From Desulfatirhabdium butyrativorans DSM 18734 (GTDB lineage: Bacteria; Desulfobacterota; Desulfobacteria; Desulfobacterales; Desulfatirhabdiaceae), in the NCBI RefSeq assembly GCF_000429925.1, contig NZ_AUCU01000013.1, positions 1 through 64,000 on the forward strand: a stretch of DNA of 64,000 bases, in the 5' to 3' direction. Each line of letters begins with the position of its first letter. Positions within the stretch are counted from its first letter, which is position 1. The notes beneath the pieces were generated by a model. The model saw only the letters and a program-made list of their open reading frames with translations. It was not told where the DNA came from and ran no database searches. Shown here piece by piece: positions 62,677-64,000 of this stretch. The translations under genes were made by a program, and so were the position numbers.

Positions 62677-62762
62677 GTGCCTGAACGGAAAACCCCTATT
62701 CGGAGCAGCGCGTCGCCTGCCCTCCGGCTCAGGTTGTACCCAAAACGGGTTTTCCGTTCAGA
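62677..62762. repeat. Palindromic repeat of the GCCTGAACGGAAAACC family (copy 2)
   Basis: CTGAACGGAAAACCCC and GGGTTTTCCGTTCAG form the outer arms around TTCGGAGCAGCG and TGCCCTCCGGCTCAGGTTG. The right arm is followed by ACTCTTTACGAGTTCATCG, related to the ends of the MITE at 32073. Confidence 0.75.
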
Positions 62763-62807
62763 TACTCTTTACGAGTTCATCGACATGTATTCAGAAACAG
62801 ATGACAA

Positions 62808-63059
62808 CCCATAGCCCATAGCCCATAGCCCATAGCCCATAGCCCATAGCCCAAAGCCCAAAGCCCAAAGCCCAAAGCCCAAAGCCCATAGCCCAAAGCC
62901 CATAGCCCATAGCCCATAGCCCATAGCCCAAAGCCCATAGCCCAAAGCCCATAGCCCAAAGCCCATAGCCCAAAGCCCATAGCCCAAAGCCCATAGCCCA
63001 AAGCCCATAGCCCAAAGCCCAAAGCCCAAAGCCCAAAGCCCAAAGCCCAAAGCCCAAAG
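62808..63059 (-). repeat. Heptanucleotide array, family A (CCCATAG/CCCAAAG), 36 units
   Basis: Exactly 36 units of 7 bp in 252 bp. Only two unit types occur, CCCATAG and CCCAAAG, which differ at one base and alternate in blocks. The complement GGCTATG/GGCTTTG is the unit of the array at 30814-30911. The array ends 26 bp before the tsaD start. Open frames exist through it in all three minus frames because 7 is not a multiple of 3, but they are simple artefacts of the repeat. Confidence 0.95.
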
Positions 63060-63085
63060 CCTATTTCCCATCATCCTGATGACCC

Positions 63086-64000
63086 ATGAAAATTCTCGGT
63101 ATTGAAACTTCCTGTGACGAAACCGCGGCGGCTGTCGTGGAAAACGCGACGGTTGTCCGTTCCTCGGTGGTAGCGTCCCAAATTGCCGACCACCATCCAT
63201 ACGGGGGCGTCGTGCCGGAGCTGGCTTCCCGGAAACACCTCGAAGCCATTACGCCGGTGGTGGCAGCGGCGCTCCAGCAGGCGGGCATTGCAGCAACCGG
63301 TCTCGATGCCATCGCTGTCACCCGCGGCCCCGGCCTTGTGGGTGCGCTGCTGGTGGGATTTTCCTTCGCCAAGGCCATGGCCGTATCCCTGAATCTCCCC
63401 TGGATCGGAATCAACCACCTGGAAGGACATATCCAGGCCCTGTTTTTGTCGGAAACGGCCCCATCATTTCCGTTCATCGTCCTGCTTGCCTCAGGGGGGC
63501 ATACCAGCATCTACAAGGCATGCTCACCCATCGAGATGATTCCGATGGGCAGAACGCTGGATGATGCTGCAGGGGAAGCCTTCGACAAGGTGGCCAAACT
63601 GCTCGGTCTCGGATATCCCGGTGGCGCGGTCATCGAAAAGACGGCGCGAAACGGCAACCCCAAATCGATTCCCTTCCCCAGAACCTACCTGGATAAAACC
63701 CGCTTTGATTTCAGCTTCAGCGGCCTGAAAACGGCGGTCCGGAGATATGTGCAGACGCATGGCACATCTTCAGTCGAGGACATTGTTGCCTCGTTTCAGG
63801 AGGCGGCCTGTGAGGTGATGGTCCAAAAGCTCGTTCAGGCGGCAGTTTCGGAAAAGGCATCCCGCATCGCCATCGTCGGTGGTGTCGCAGCAAACAGCCG
63901 CCTGCGGCAGATGGCCAAATCGGAGGCGGAAAAACATGGTCTGGATTTGTTCATTCCGGAGATCGCCTATTGCGGAGACAATGCAGCCATGATCGCATCG
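63086..64000 (+). CDS. tsaD: tRNA N6-threonylcarbamoyladenosine transferase TsaD (cut by window end)
   Basis: 305 codons are visible from the ATG at 63086 and the gene continues past the window. MKILGIETSCDETAAAVVEN is the standard TsaD start. The metal-binding histidines occur in ELASRKHLEAITPV and GINHLEGHI, and LASGGHTSIY, DDAAGEAFDKVAKLLGLGYPGG and GGVAANSRLR follow. It transfers the threonylcarbamoyl group to A37 of ANN-decoding tRNAs. It is normally essential. No ribosome-binding site is obvious, and a 36-unit heptamer array lies immediately upstream. Confidence 0.95.
   Translation, partial: MKILGIETSCDETAAAVVENATVVRSSVVASQIADHHPYGGVVPELASRKHLEAITPVVAAALQQAGIAATGLDAIAVTRGPGLVGALLVGFSFAKAMAVSLNLPWIGINHLEGHIQALFLSETAPSFPFIVLLASGGHTSIYKACSPIEMIPMGRTLDDAAGEAFDKVAKLLGLGYPGGAVIEKTARNGNPKSIPFPRTYLDKTRFDFSFSGLKTAVRRYVQTHGTSSVEDIVASFQEAACEVMVQKLVQAAVSEKASRIAIVGGVAANSRLRQMAKSEAEKHGLDLFIPEIAYCGDNAAMIAS

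Larger units (their letters stand above)
62216..63085. other. Repeat-filled intergenic region between dapA and tsaD
   Basis: 870 bp with no supported gene. In order it holds a family C heptamer array (62371-62433), a MITE-like palindrome (62521-62672), a GCCTGAACGG-type palindrome (62677-62762) and a family A heptamer array (62808-63059). The tsaD promoter must lie within or before these repeats. Confidence 0.7.

Noticed and set aside
62808-63059. Possible CRISPR array
   Set aside because: Units are 7 bp and contiguous, with no unique spacers and no cas genes nearby.
62769-63200. Three minus-strand frames encoding repeats of GLWAMGY/GLWALGF
   Set aside because: They arise because a 7-bp repeat reads identically in all three frames; there is no start signal, no unique sequence and no domain.

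Overview
The window looks like a chromosomal segment of a strictly anaerobic or microaerophilic Desulfobacterota (deltaproteobacterial, Desulfobacteraceae-like) Gram-negative. This is an inference from gene content: WaaA (lipid A core), type IV pilins with a sigma-54-like promoter, NtrC-type two-component regulation, di-iron oxygen-handling proteins (flavodiiron-like, rubrerythrin-like, hemerythrin), a MetF protein with a zinc-rich C-terminal domain, paired DUF2148 ferredoxin-like proteins, and many dispersed palindromic intergenic repeats. No rRNA or tRNA gene was seen.

Layout. 1-1112: a tandem pair of PD-(D/E)XK (Rpn-like) proteins, the first cut by the window edge. 1275-2000: a sirtuin. 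2090-9231 (minus): a TMTC-like TPR membrane protein, two type IV pilins, a YfhO-like membrane protein, GtrA, and the frameshifted stump of a gtrB-like glycosyltransferase. After a scarred stretch with a probable transposase remnant come a plus-strand glycosyltransferase and a B12-binding radical SAM protein (9938-12760). 12925-24252 (minus) is a surface-polysaccharide operon read from rfbF down: rfbF, rfbG, a small antitoxin-like gene, a MazF/PemK-RfbH fusion, a NeuB-cupin fusion, a YerE-like TPP enzyme, a C-methyltransferase, a Nudix hydrolase, a radical SAM/SPASM protein and an epimerase/dehydratase. Together they suggest a CDP-3,6-dideoxyhexose that is then branched or methylated.

24253-28126 is a scrap zone: dispersed repeats, two nearly identical Rpn nuclease genes, a decayed copy of the middle of the neuB-like gene, and a third Rpn fragment. 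28127-29662 is metF-like. 30198-38506 is a plus-strand operon-like run (TetR regulator, SCP2 protein, two DUF2148 proteins, acyl-CoA ligase, acyl-CoA dehydrogenase, SCP-x-type thiolase, SDR), apparently for CoA-dependent breakdown of a lipid or isoprenoid-like substrate. 38777-42027 groups a class III nucleotide cyclase with a di-iron MBL protein, a rubrerythrin-like protein and a bacteriohemerythrin, suggesting oxygen sensing. A prepilin and an AT-richer restriction-modification pair follow (42951-45216), then thioredoxin and an NtrC/ZraS-type two-component system (45222-49026). 49321-55278 holds an LpoA-like lipoprotein, WaaA, a PLP decarboxylase, an unknown protein and a DUF4412-like secreted protein. 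The right end has UvrC, Hsp20, an RsbU/SpoIIE phosphatase paired with a second di-iron MBL protein, RmlA, DapA and the start of TsaD.

The most unusual signals are (i) the toxin-like domain fused in frame to RfbH with an antitoxin-like gene translationally coupled upstream, (ii) two di-iron MBL proteins that share a four-cysteine insertion and each sit beside a signalling enzyme, (iii) at least six intergenic arrays of 7-bp tandem repeats in three sequence families, each family present in both orientations, and (iv) a MITE-like element with perfect terminal repeats that completes the stop codon of a DUF2148 gene.
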